Source: Anisodus tanguticus
Lineage: Eukaryota; Streptophyta; Magnoliopsida; Solanales; Solanaceae
Direction: 5' to 3'
Length of the DNA: 64,000 nt
NCBI GenBank assembly: GCA_034509755.1
Contig: CM067541.1
Coordinates: 58,043,556-58,107,555, forward strand
Of this stretch, positions 21,801 to 32,334 are shown one piece after another (position 1 is the first letter of the stretch; every line of letters begins with the position of its first letter). The translations under genes were made by a program, and so were the position numbers. The notes below the pieces were generated by a model. The model saw only the letters and a program-made list of their open reading frames with translations. It searched no databases and was not told the DNA's origin.

Positions 21801-22652
21801 GTGGTTCTACAGTGTATGCATATTCATTTTCCAAATTTTGAATCAGCATTTCTCGACTCGACTTCTCAAGGATCGGTGAAAATGATAGCTACCTCGGGTT
21901 CTGGTGTTTTTGAGGATCGGGATGCTGATGTTTGGACTGATTTTTTGAGTCTTCTGAAATTCCGAGGTATAAGCATAGACAATGCCCATCCTAGGCCCTC
22001 TGACCAATCATGGTGCCCGTCTCAATCATGTGGAAGGTCGGGACAAGCAAATTCGGCTATGACAAATGCAGTGTTTTCGATACTTAAGTCTCTGGGCGAA
22101 GATCCATTGAGAGAAGAGCTTGTGGGAACCCCATCACGGTTCGTGAAATGGTTCATGAATTTTCAAAATTCTAATTTGGAGATGAAACTGAATGGCTTTG
22201 TTCGGAGTAGAATAGATACTCGAAGTCTTTCTCAAGGTCAGGTTGGTAATTTTAAAGATGGTATCTGCTCCGAGCTGAATTTGTTGTTCTGGTCCCAGTG
22301 CGAACATCATCTACTTCCTTTTCAAGGTGTAGTGCACATTGGTTATCACTCTTTGGATGGAGCGAACCCTGTTGGAAGGCCGCTAGTGCAATCAGTAGTA
22401 CATTTTTATGGCTTTAAACTCCAAGTACAAGAGAGGCTTACCAGGCAGATAGCCGAGACTGTTTCATCGTTTTTAGGTGAAGACATAATGGTGGTTGTGG
22501 AAGCAAATCACACTTGTATGATATCTAGAGGAATCGAGAAGTTTGGAAGCAACACAGCCACATTTGCTGTGTTAGGTCGATTTTCCACTGAGCCTGCTGC
22601 AAGAGCAGAATTTTTGCAGAGCCTCCCAGACTCTTGTTCTGCAGGAAAATGA
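15813..22652 (+). CDS. GCHI: GTP cyclohydrolase I, two-domain plant form (folate synthesis)
   Basis: Two exons, 15813-16017 and 21478-22652 (stop TGA), join in phase to give 459 residues, close to known plant enzymes. It catalyses GTP to dihydroneopterin triphosphate, the first step of the pterin branch of folate synthesis, in the cytosol. Plant GCHI is a tandem of two cyclohydrolase domains, and both are visible: IEDAVRVLLQSLGEDINREGIKKTP starts the first (shortened here to IEDAVRVLLQSLGED) and FSILKSLGEDPLREEL starts the second. The N-domain keeps GYVPSGKRVVGLSKLSR but has CESC (about residue 112) where the zinc-site pattern should be CEHH. The C-domain has CEHHLLPF (about 342) and HTCMISRG (about 412) but lacks VGLSK. 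Known work on the family found that neither domain is active alone, which fits these complementary losses. The 5.46-kb intron is packed with a scrambled copia element. Confidence 0.95.
17373..17512 (+). repeat. Copia LTR (forward copy)
   Basis: It begins tgttagaataggaatatg and ends tttctcaca, directly followed by tggtattagatca, a degenerate initiator-Met primer site. A tataaatag TATA-like box lies within. The inverted partner at 17571-17657 shares both ends but lacks the middle 35-50 bases. Confidence 0.8.
17571..17657 (-). repeat. Copia LTR (inverted, internally deleted copy)
   Basis: Its reverse complement begins tgttagaataggaatagaat and ends atattttctcc. It adjoins the reversed polypurine tract (ctccccctcaag at 17658-17669), as expected for the 3' LTR of the minus-strand RNase H fragment. 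Confidence 0.75.
17665..18177 (-). pseudogene. Copia RNase H fragment
   Basis: The 170-residue minus-strand reading holds copia RNase H hallmarks: YTDVDYARSPSDRRSTSGYC, VSWTSKKQSVIARSSAESEYRA, DNKAALYIASN, and FHERTKHIEIDCHFV. It ends beside the polypurine tract and the reversed LTR. It is the 3' end of a copia polyprotein, cut off at about 18165 where the plus-strand reverse transcriptase begins. Confidence 0.9.
18165..19290 (+). pseudogene. Copia reverse transcriptase fragment
   Basis: Fragmentary plus-strand frames give GEALSHPGWRHAMIDEM, then RLKARLVAKGYTH, then LYGLKESPRAWF and the catalytic YVDDIVITGND (18624-18914). Further on come KYFLGIEVVQS and SIDTPMDPNAKFL, then YRRLIGKLNYLTVTRPNISF (19029-19280). 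In-frame stops interrupt the sequence at about 18342, 18560 and 18914. The right end abuts a protease segment in the opposite orientation. Confidence 0.88.
19050..20400. repeat. Large inverted repeat spanning a protease/reverse-transcriptase junction
   Basis: Arm 1 (about 19050-19510) and arm 2 (about 20400-19970) are reverse complements with point differences. For example, gatcccattgactaaagtaa near 19336 corresponds to ttattttagccaatgggatc near 20127. Both arms contain the same abnormal join between minus-oriented protease and plus-oriented reverse transcriptase, so the join came before the inversion-duplication. The central spacer is about 450 bp. Confidence 0.8.
19296..19816 (-). pseudogene. 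Copia gag zinc knuckles and protease fragment
   Basis: On the minus strand two CX2CX4HX4C-like knuckles occur in tandem (CSYCKRLEHTREVC and CSYCNMYGHTREV, 19816-19616). They are followed in decayed frames by WVVDSGAFDHISGDKSLL, the copia protease active site. The second knuckle is a near copy of the first, probably a small local duplication. Confidence 0.8.
20638..20805. repeat. Two tandem copies of an approximately 84-bp unit
   Basis: Both copies contain tagggtcgtgacatcattc, acaaaataccatcaca and gcctcaattccggcga. The first lies at about 20643-20727 and the second at about 20728-20805. This resembles leader sequence of the copia element. No coding capacity is seen. Confidence 0.7.
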
Positions 22653-23672
22653 TGTCTTTTCTTAAAGGCAGGTGCTTGTTCTTCGAATGACTCGGGTACA
22701 ACTGGAGGAATTGAGAAGCAAACGCTCAATGAATTGGAGAACGTAGGTCCTTTGCTCAGAACGCAAGGTCCTCTTTTTTTACTTCTAAAGCATAGTGATA
22801 AATGAGGCGATGAAATTTTATCCAAATTTTTTTCCCATCCTTATATTCTGTAGCATGAGCAAGAGTCCATACCAGCAATCTTTTGAAGTTACCCTTGATT
22901 ATTTTTCTAATGCAGTTGCCATTGATTTGAAGTGTCATACTTGGCTCATTGTGCCATATAGCATATACATGGTGTTTTCCTATCTTTTCTGCAATATTAA
23001 TGTTATTGAAGTCCTGATTACATACATTTCATTACGATGTGAATCAGAGCTTTTCCCTTTCCGGTTAGCCGATTACATTGCCTGGTTAGGGAAAACAGTT
23101 AGAAGTAAGAAAAGATGCCGACATCCAATACTTTCTTGAAAACATCTAATACTAACGGTATTTATTTCATTAAATACGCACAAATAATTGATTTTTGAAC
23201 TAGTAAATCGAATGAATTGTGATAGAACTTGAACGCCCAAAAATGCACAAAAGGTGTTTGAAAAAACTTTAACTGGTCTTTTTTTCGACCATATACATAT
23301 AATGCCATGATGAGTGATGCTTCTCTTAGTGAGTGAATTAATGCTGAATAGTCGCTTATTCAACAGTAGATAAAACAGCATAGTTAACACTTGTACTGAT
23401 CAACTTTACAAAGATTTCCTAAAGAATGTCACTCTTCAGTCTTCTCCAAATAAGAGGGTGTTTGGAGAGTCCCCAACTTAATTGACCCACCTTATGGGAT
23501 TTTGAACACATGTCACACTAAAAAAAAGTTACAATACTTATAATAGAGATAATATAAAACCCTAGCAGCCCACGTTTTTAAAATATTCACTTTTAATCCA
23601 ATTACGAAATAAATTATTGCATTTTACAATCAATTACTCATCTACTCATTTTATTTTATTTGACATGACACT
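22653..23672. other. GCHI 3' flank and spacer
   Basis: About 1 kb with no supported gene on either strand. The first few hundred bases are the likely 3' UTR of GCHI. Confidence 0.5.
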
Positions 23673-23680
23673 ATGACAAC

Positions 23681-26600
23681 TAAGGCTGGCCAGTGGGCCG
23701 GGTCGGCCCAGTCCCGCCCCAACACCGCCCCAGTCCCGCCTCGACACCGCCCCAGTCCCGGCCCGGTCCCGCACCGACACCGCCCCAATCCCAGCCCCGA
23801 ACCCAACTATTTAAAAAAAATCGCGGTATTGAGACTCGAACCGGGACGAGACCATATCTCGTCCCGACCCGCCCCAGGCCCGCCGGTCCCGACCTGATCC
23901 TGCCCGAAATCCTCCTTTTGCAAAAATAGTTGTTGCACCAACGACCATTTTACATTTTGGTCATTGTGTAACGACCATTTTTTGCCTCCCCCCTCCCTCA
24001 ACCCCCCTACCCCTTAATATTTATTTTTAAACCCATAAGTTATTATATTTACACTTTAACCCAATTTTCCAACTATAAATACCTCATTTTCTCTTCATCT
24101 TTCTCACAAATCTTCCTACAATCTCTCTAATCTCTCAATCTATCTCTCTACAAGTCTACATTGTGTACTAAATATTCAATTTTATTTATTCATTTGGGAG
24201 TGAAGTTGGCAATTAGCTTGGGGATCTTCCATCGAGCAAAGTTTTAATTTTCAACCTCTCGATTACACGTCGACGTTACGTCGGCGTTTGTTACATTCGT
24301 TCATTCATTAAATTATTATTGTCTGTTTATTTTATTTAGCGCACTTAATTTCAGTTACTTTAATTATTTATTAGTATAATTATAAATTTATAATGGAAAG
24401 ATTTAAACGTATGCTTACGGGTAGGGGTCATGCTTTTTCTAGTATGGGCAACAAGGGCAAGTGTCTTATTTCTAGACAGAATCCTATTCCTACACATGAT
24501 GATTTTGTTGATACTGGACATTTTCCTACAATACCATTAGATTTAGATGAGGAGCTATTTTCTGGAACTCAAGAAGACCTTAATTTAGATGATGATCTAG
24601 ATGATACACCCATTAATGTAGATGACAACACACCTACTAGTGCACCTTCAACTGAAATGCCTTATATTCCCCCTAGTATGAGACGAGGTCCAGCAAAACG
24701 ACCATTAAAATCAGATGCATTGACATTTTTTGATAGGGACGTAGAGAATCAAGTAGCTAGATGTAAAATTTGTAAAGATGTTTTAAAATTTAAAACAGGA
24801 AAAGGTCACGATGGGACGGGGGGGTTAATTAGACACGTAGTAAGTGCTCATCCAGCTAGGTATGCCCAATACGAGGCTTCAAAATCGGGTGCGCAAATGT
24901 TCGCTCCATCGGGACAAGGTTCACATACTGATATTGTCCCGGACCAAGTACAAGGTCAAATTAACCCTATGACGGGGGAAATTGTAGGCTCTAAATACAA
25001 TAAACATAGAGATAGGGAAGCAATTTCAAAATTAGTTGCTGTGGAGGGTTTGCCTTTTTCATTTCCTTCATCTCCGGTTTTATTCATTACATTAGAGATA
25101 TATATAATCATGCTTTTAACGGTTTTTCTAGATCAATTGTTAAGATATATGTATTTAAATTCGCACATGAATATCAACAATATTTACGTTTTCATTATAT
25201 CATTTTAATGGAAAAGTATGTATCACGTACGATATAGGTCGTAGTACTAACGACCATGATTATTTAACGTAACTTGTCATTGGATAGATTATAAATGGTC
25301 TATGCAAAAATGTATTTTAGCGTATAGATATATAGATGATAGGCACACTTTGGTACTTTTATTGCGAGATAATATTTATTAAGTGTGCCATTATTATGGA
25401 ATAACCGATAAAATTATGACTATTACATTAGATAACGCTTCTTCTAACAATTACGCAATTACAATTTTAAAAAATAGTTTAACTCTATCTTTTCCAAATC
25501 ATTTTCATATAAAATGCGCGTGCCATATTTATAACTTAATTGTAAAGGATGGTCTATCACTTTTTGAAGACATTCTTAGTAAAATATAATTTGCTATAAA
25601 CTTTATTTTTAAAAATAATAGAATACAACGTAGAAAAGAATATAAAAAAACTTGTCACGATTGTGCACTACCTTATAGAAAAATTCCACAAGAAGTATCC
25701 ACTAGGTGGAATTTTTTATACGAGCAACTACTTGTTGCTTATGACTATATAAAACCTATAACTTTATTTTTTAACTCTCGTAATCAAAATCCAGTTGATA
25801 TGGTTGTAGATAGCGATTGGGTAAAAATTTCTGAACTTATTGTATTTTTAGAGAAATTTTTTCAAGCAACAAAAGAATTTTCCAGTATCTATTATCCTAC
25901 TATTTCAACTATGTTATTTTATATAGCTCTAATATTTTTATTACTTAGTGAATATATGAAAAAACCAGCTTATAAGGCAGCTATTAAAAAAATGTTTATC
26001 AAAATAAAAAAATATTTTATTCCTATTCCCACTATTTATATTATTGGTGATGTATTAAATCCGACTATTAAAATAGACGGTACTAAATCACTTATTGAAA
26101 CTATTTACGATTGTATAGAAGTACTACCACCTCCAAGTCCCAAAAATCCAAATCACTCACCACCTATTGAACAAACTAAAGAAGAAGTGTTGTCTAGCGT
26201 AGAAGACGAATGCAAAAAAGTATATAGGTTTTACCAACAAGAAAGTGCTAGCAACCTACCGGCTTTCATACCATCTTTTTCTTCTTCTTCAACACAACCT
26301 CACAAAAGACATGTTGTTTATGCGGCTAGTATTGAAAGCCTCAGAAATAAAATGTGCGGTCATACCGCTACTAACCAAATTAACGAGTTTGATATTTTTG
26401 TTTTGCAGGGTTCTGTACTGTACCAAGCAGTTCTCAATTAAGAAGGATGTGAAGACTTGCTGAATTACTGGAGGGGGAATGAGAATACCTTTCCGACACT
26501 TTCAATGATGGCCCGAGATGTTTTGAACATTCCCGCGTCATCAACGGCGTCTGAGAGCGTTTTTTCTGCCGGCAGATATCAAATAGGAGAGCACAGACAC

Positions 26601-27223
26601 TCATTAGCCGGAGACAGGTTGGAGATTGTAGTATTATTCAGAGATTGGATACGAGCGGAGCGGAGAAGGTGCGGTCAACCGGAGATCAACGAAGAAGAAG
26701 ACGAAAACTACAACGAAATCTTATCCGAAGGTAGTGGAAGCGACGTGGATCAATTTGACCAACAAATACCAATTCCAACCGAAGAACCACAGGAAATTTT
26801 TATCAAGAAACTAGAACAGATTTTTTTCATAATGTAAATTTTTTAATTGCAATTTTACTATGTCATTTGAAACTTTTGAACAACACCACAAAGTTGTAAT
26901 TTTGACAATTGTATTTGTATTACAAAAAAATCATGTCTATTAAATAATATAAGAGACACAAAAACCAGCCTTGAGATGTTTTTATTACATTATCTTATCT
27001 TGTTTAATTATTGAGTTTTTTTATATATATGTTATTTTTTAAATTAAGTGCAAAAAAAAAAAAAAAAAAACCGCCCAGGATCTTGATCCCGACCCGACCT
27101 AATTCTGATCGGGGTGGGACTTTGGCAAATCCCACATATCCCGATCCCGCCCCTTCCCCCGTCCCGCCCCGATCCCACCAACCCAGCACGACAATCCCAA
27201 GCCCGGCCCACTGGCCGCCCCTA
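23681..27223 (+). mobile_element. hAT DNA transposon with 8-bp target duplication
   Basis: The element is bounded by inverted termini taaggctggccagtgggccgg and ccggcccactggccgccccta (outer 20 bases most conserved). A perfect 8-bp direct repeat atgacaac flanks it at 23673-23680 and 27224-27231, which is diagnostic for hAT elements. Both subterminal regions carry dense cccgcccc/cccgacc motifs: about 23700-23910 on the left and the same strand pattern at 27070-27200 on the right. The interior encodes a BED-finger transposase broken by a frameshift and stops. The perfect target duplication suggests a moderately recent insertion. Confidence 0.92.
24393..26837 (+). pseudogene. hAT transposase with BED zinc finger, frameshifted
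   Basis: The first reading (24393-25208) starts MERFKRMLTGRGHAF, is acidic around residues 45-75, and holds a BED finger with CKIC then a distal His pair (LIRHVVSAH). A one-base frameshift at about 25075 takes the reading out of register: the other frame gives FIHYIRDIYNHAFNGF, as in the second copy at 61.7-62.3 kb. More in-frame stops follow. Later segments include LDNASSNNYAI (25383-25589) and a domain with FFQATKEFSSIYYPTIST (25800-26441). The hAT dimerisation region is at 26457-26837 (PTLSMMARDVLNIPAS, SESVFSAGR, LVVLFRDWIR-like). A TAA at 26439 interrupts VLN-EGCEDLLNYW. No functional transposase can be made. Confidence 0.9.
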
Positions 27224-27354
27224 ATGACAACCCATCAATTTTTCTATTTAATATGAATTTTGGATGAGGTAAAGACTTATCAATTTCATAAGTTTAAGTC
27301 ATCTTTTTTTTTCAAGTTCTTGAAAAAAATATCCAACTCCAAAGTTCATAAAAA

Positions 27355-27585
27355 ATGGCATCTCCTCCTACAACTGTTAAAGTTTCTTTATTTTGGGATA
27401 GAGGTATTATTCATGATGATAATATTGTTCGTTATAGTATTAAACCACAATACCATATTAAGTTTTCAACTACCTTGGATTACGAAACATTACTCAATGT
27501 CATACACAAAAGAATGAAAAATAAGCGTAAGTATGAATTATCCGTAATAGGCAGATATCAATATTCATTGCACCGCAAGGTGTAG
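27355..27585 (+). pseudogene. Possible MuDR-type transposase N-terminal fragment
   Basis: The 76-residue reading MASPPTTVKVSLFWDRGII...YSIKPQYHIKFSTTLDYETLL resembles the N-terminal domain found before MuDR/MULE transposases in plants. It ends at a stop, and no MULE catalytic domain follows. It may be a truncated MULE remnant or a captured host fragment. The assignment rests on remembered motif resemblance only. Confidence 0.35.
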
Positions 27586-27791
27586 TGCTTTATGGGGAGT
27601 GAAATATTTCCTCTACGAGAAATAAACACTTAAAATAAGTCAATCCAAACACCCTCTACGAGAATTATTGTTGAAAGTTTCTATATAGTAAGACGGCTTA
27701 TGCTGTTTATACACATAAAAAACATGCATTTCCGAAACGTAACGGCTATAGATAAAATGCATCAATATACATCCCAGCTTCATCAATATAC

Positions 27792-30700
27792 TTAGTCATC
27801 AGACCATAAGTGTCGGATTGTGCCCCAATCTACATTTACGTCTGATTGAGGGGTCTCGGGTTGGAGATCGCGAACAGAATCAACTCGACTTGCATGGCAA
27901 TCTACGTTTACACGTGGTTGCAATTCCTCAGGCTGAAGATCGGGCACAGAATCAACAGTAGTTGCATTCCAATCTATGTCTCCATGTGATTGCGATACAT
28001 GTAAATTGGGAACAGAAGCAACCTTGGCTTGGAGAGAATTCCTGAACCTCATCCCCATTCCGAAAAGTATTGCTAGAACCGCATATAGCAGTAACGATGA
28101 TACAAGCATCCTCTTCAAGGCACCCTAAATGAGAAAACGGGACTACATGTCTGAAATTGCGCGATAAGCAGTAATTTAAACTGAAGTGCACATGTGGGTG
28201 CAGAGTATGGTACAATTTACAAATTGCACAAATCAATTACCATCTATAAAACAATGAATACTTGCATTGTATTTTTTCCGTCTACGTCATAATACCATTG
28301 AACGGTGTACCTAAAATGTATTGTGCACGCAAATATAGCCCTATGAACTAGAAATAGCAATATAATAATTGGATCTTAGTAGGGGTGTCAATATTGAGCC
28401 ATAAAGTGTAAGCCGTCCAAATTCAACAGGTTAGGCGGGAGACATTCATCTAAATGGCAAAATAGGAGCAGTCCAATCAATCGTCCAACAGACTCGGCCA
28501 CATTGCTAACTACTACAGAATTTTGTCAAATAATAGAGGATTATAACTATGTCTCACTCCCAAACAAGTTGGGGTCTCGGTAAATAGTAGTAGATGACTT
28601 GAAAAAAGAAAATGACAAGCCAAATTCTTTTGCCTATAGTAGTTTTACTCTATTGTAGAGCAAACAATTTTTAGCAACTCAACTGTAAAGCTACAGAGAG
28701 AAAAATAAAAACAAAAAAGAAAAAGAAAACATAAAAGTGATTTCTAGTTGGACGGCAATAATCTCACCTTGCTGCTAACTGGGCTTCTGTAAGGTAGCTC
28801 TTTTTTGAAGGGTAGGTTTTTATCAGCGTGCTCAAGACAATAGCGAAGCATGTTGAGGATAGTCAACCTAGTTCCTAAATCATCACTTTCTGAAAACACA
28901 GGACCGAAAAGAGAAAAATAAAAGAGGGTTAGAGTTTTGTTCAACTTAAACAAATTCATGTAATAGCAGGCTAACTTATATTGATGCCACCTGGGATGTC
29001 AAAAATTTGTTTCTTTGGATGGATACCCAGCAGCTGTCCCAAATACATGCGGATGCGCATACGATCCGAAAGTGAAAGTAAATCACCATGTGTGAGCACA
29101 ACAACAGGCTTTTCATCTGAGTTGGTGAGAATACGCAAATTAGAAGAGCCGTAATATGCTCCAACAACAAGAAAGATAAAATGGGATGATGAATACTGAA
29201 ATATGTAACTCACTATCAATCTGCACTTGTTTTTGAATGGGCTAAAAATTTCCTCTCATTTTCTCCTTATTACTTTCAACATTATTTTGTAAATCCACAA
29301 TGAACTCTCCCCCATATTCTGATCAAGGAAGCTTCAATTAACATTAATCTTTATCTAATATAACATGTACACTTTCTTTCTGTCCACACATTTTTTAGTA
29401 CTCCGTCCTTTTCACTTTGTTCGTCTTAGTTTGACTTGGCACGAAATTTAACAAAGTAAATGAGACTTTTGGATTTTGTGGTCTTAAACTAAAGATATGT
29501 TTGATGTACCAAAAATGCCCTTTAATCTTGTGGTCTTAAACATGTCATGTGATATTTTAAAATTAAAGAGTTGTCAAATCAGGAAAGTAAGAACAAATTG
29601 TAACAAAGGGAGTACTCACCAAAATGCATAAAGAAAATTAATACCTTTGAATGACAAGAGGGGGTTATTGAAAGTTGTAGCAATAGATTGAGTTTGTTGC
29701 CTCTTTGTTTCATCATCACTGTCCATCCATTGCAGAATTTGGACCGCATTGACAACAAATATCGCAAAATTAACCACATTGGTCTCAATAGCACAGTATC
29801 GATTTCGGCGAGCTTTAAACTTTAGATGTGCATCATCAGAACCCCTGCCAAAAGGAACATTTCAGAGTCGAGGTACCTCCAATAATGGTTTTGTTTAAGG
29901 AAATTCAAAAATAACCATATGAACCTCGTTATTAGCTTCCCATGACGAACCCCCTTTTTCATCCAGCGCGTCACCATTTTCTTATTTTCACTCAAATCAT
30001 CCGACAAACCACGTGTGTCATACAAACAGAAATAACTTGAACCTCTTGGTATCGCGTACTCTTGGAGAAAATATGTCCCTTCTTCATTAGAAGAATCTGG
30101 TAACCCTCAGATTCAGGAACAATTAAGCTGTTATGACATGTTAATTATCTGACAACTAATATTTAGAGGAAGAAGGGCTTTTTTCATTTTTGTCCCATCA
30201 GCCGAAATTTACGGGCGCTAGCCAAAATATACAAACATATACACTGATTATGTATATTTTATGTGCATTTTGTGTATACAACATGTATATTTATACTTAA
30301 TATACAAAACTTCTAGCCAATTATTTTTTTGAGCAGTCTAAAAATGTAATTATCCCAAGAAAAAGTATCTGATTGCATTAGTATATAGGACAAACAAAGC
30401 AAATATGATGCTCACATTCTTTCTGATTAACTTTTATCAGAGTTTCACTTATTACATGAGAAATGGAGAAAGAGAACATACACGATACTTGAGCTCTTTC
30501 TGGTGTAAAAGGATCGTCATCAAACACCCTGGAAATCTTGTTAACAAGACTGCTTTTTCCAGATCCTCTTGGACCAATCAACAAGAGTGTCATCTTTTTT
30601 GGTATATCATAGTCACTCACTTTCATGCAACCCACTTCCTCAATCCATGATCCAGGGGTGTAACTGCAGGTGTTCATTTACCATGTATCTCAACAGATGC

Positions 30701-32334
30701 AAAGTATTTACAAGTAACCCGAGACGAAGAACTTTACAATATGCTGTGATGGATTATACAATGTACAATTGAGAAACTGAATAAATATTGAGATGAAATA
30801 AGATAAAGTTATGGAAAAATAGAACTAGCTAACTAAGTAAAAATTATGCGAGAGAAATTGTGACATATTTTATCACAGGGCACTAATCCACATTCAGCTG
30901 TCTCTAGGCCATCAAGTGAAAGAACAATAATTGCATAACAAGACGAATCGTCTCAATCCTCTCAGATAAACTGGAATGGGATTACTTTTTCCACTTTCAA
31001 GGATAAATATAGCACCAGTGTGTGTCGAGCTGTGTTAAGCATCTCGTTAACATTTACGCTGATGTAAACATCTGACCATTATACTTCCACACCATAAATA
31101 TAGCTTGCTAACTCTCTATTGATAACTGAGAGATAAGTTGTTTACAACTTCGAAACTCGGAGAATAATGGGCCCAGCCCACTAACCTTACTCTTCTCCAC
31201 TTATATACCAGATCACTTGGTTTACAGCACGACTCGAACTCATGACGTGTGCCCACCATACATCCCATGTTGTCCTACTTTTACCATTGAACCAAATGTC
31301 TAAGCTAGCTCAGTTAAACAAATTTGAGGATCACTGTTAAATTAGTATATCCAATAACTTATCTCCCAGAAAAGAAAAAAAATGAATGACCATAAACTTC
31401 CATACCTCAGGATTTTACTTTTGGCTTCCTCCAAATGGTCCTTATTAAACTGCACTTCGTCATAGCTCTTGAGTACATCCATATATACATTCCTTATCCG
31501 CTTTTTATTAACCTCGTCCATTACATTTGAAGAAGCTCGAACGAATTCCTCCAAATCCATAGAACCTAGTCCAACTTCCCCATTCTCCATTTTTGAGCCA
31601 AAACTATCACCACCACTGCACACATTTCCAATTACCAACCACTAGTATTACAAACATGTACACACACACACATAGCCCGAGACTCTTATCTCTGTAGAGA
31701 AATCAGGAACTAGTTACAGAAAATACCTGAGGAAAGTAGGTGAGCCTAGTGGATTTTCAGGGAAACTCTGATCAAAAGATGATTCTTCTGCAAGTACCAA
31801 AAATCCAATCTTTTTTCAGCGTTTTCAGTACATTAAGTCTAGAATCTTTAAATAAATAAAATTTATACAAGAATCAATCAACTATATGTCTCAATTCCAA
31901 ATTAGTCCAATGAGTTGTATGACAACAACATAGTGAAATCCCACAAAGTGGTCTGAGGATGGTAGAGTGTACGCAGAACTTACCACTACCTTGGGAGGTA
32001 GAGAGGATGTTTCCGGTAGACCCTTGGCCTAAGGACAAGCAATTCAAAGCAATACTAACGGGAACAAATAAGCCGTGTCCAGATACTATAAAAAGCATGA
32101 TAGAGCAGTAATAAACACAAAAACGGGATATCCAATGAGTTATATGAGCAGAACTATTTTTAAACAGTCAACCTACTGCAACACCTCATTCTTTACAAAC
32201 ATACACATCTAAATATTATGCAAGAAATGAGAAAAATACAAAAAAAAAAAAAAAGACGCATGAAGAAAAATTGATATAATGTTACCAGTGGAATAGATGA
32301 GAGGAGAATTAGAGGTTGTAGTATCTCCACCCAT
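27792..32334 (-). CDS. P-loop GTPase-like protein with C-terminal membrane anchor
   Basis: I assembled nine minus-strand exons: 32334-32286, 31787-31727, 31615-31406, 30663-30482, 30096-29925, 29844-29645, 29158-28991, 28889-28768 and 28124-27792. All have GT-AG junctions and consistent phases, giving 498 residues. A P-loop GPRGSGKSS lies at about 137-145. A DTRG at about 194-197 sits where the G3 DxxG of GTPases is expected, and VLTHGD at about 312-317 resembles a G4 motif with T-x-x-D. These suggest a divergent GTPase. A hydrophobic helix (LVSSLLLYAVLAILFGMGM, about 395-413) and a short polar tail with two repeats of DSVxDLQPE end the protein, so a tail-anchored location is inferred. This looks like the uncharacterised plant family annotated only as P-loop NTPase. 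Substrate and partners are unknown. GIMAP/AIG1-type GTPases are a looser alternative. Confidence 0.82.
29401..29612. mobile_element. Stowaway-like MITE in a GTPase-like gene intron
   Basis: The left end is ctccgtccttttcactttgt and the right end acaaattgtaacaaagggag, imperfect inverted repeats. TA flanks both sides (29399-29400 and 29613-29614). It lies in the intron between exons 6 and 7 of the minus-strand gene. Confidence 0.7.
31918..32090 (-). mobile_element. SINE-like fragment
   Basis: The block gtagagtgtacgcagaactt followed by ggaggtagagaggatgtttc is shared with the fragments near 36.7, 41.7, 49.6 and 54.9 kb. The CA-rich left end corresponds to the reversed (TTG)n tail. Ends are approximate. 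It lies in intron 1 of the GTPase-like gene. Confidence 0.65.

Noticed and set aside
23673..23929. Pro/Arg-rich open readings at the hAT left end
   Set aside because: They are translations of cccg-type subterminal repeats and not proteins. The same applies to readings at 27004-27256, 60210-60537 and 63179-63477.
28390..28500. Possible hAT end (taggggtgtcaat) in a GTPase-like gene intron
   Set aside because: I could not find a matching second terminus or a target duplication.
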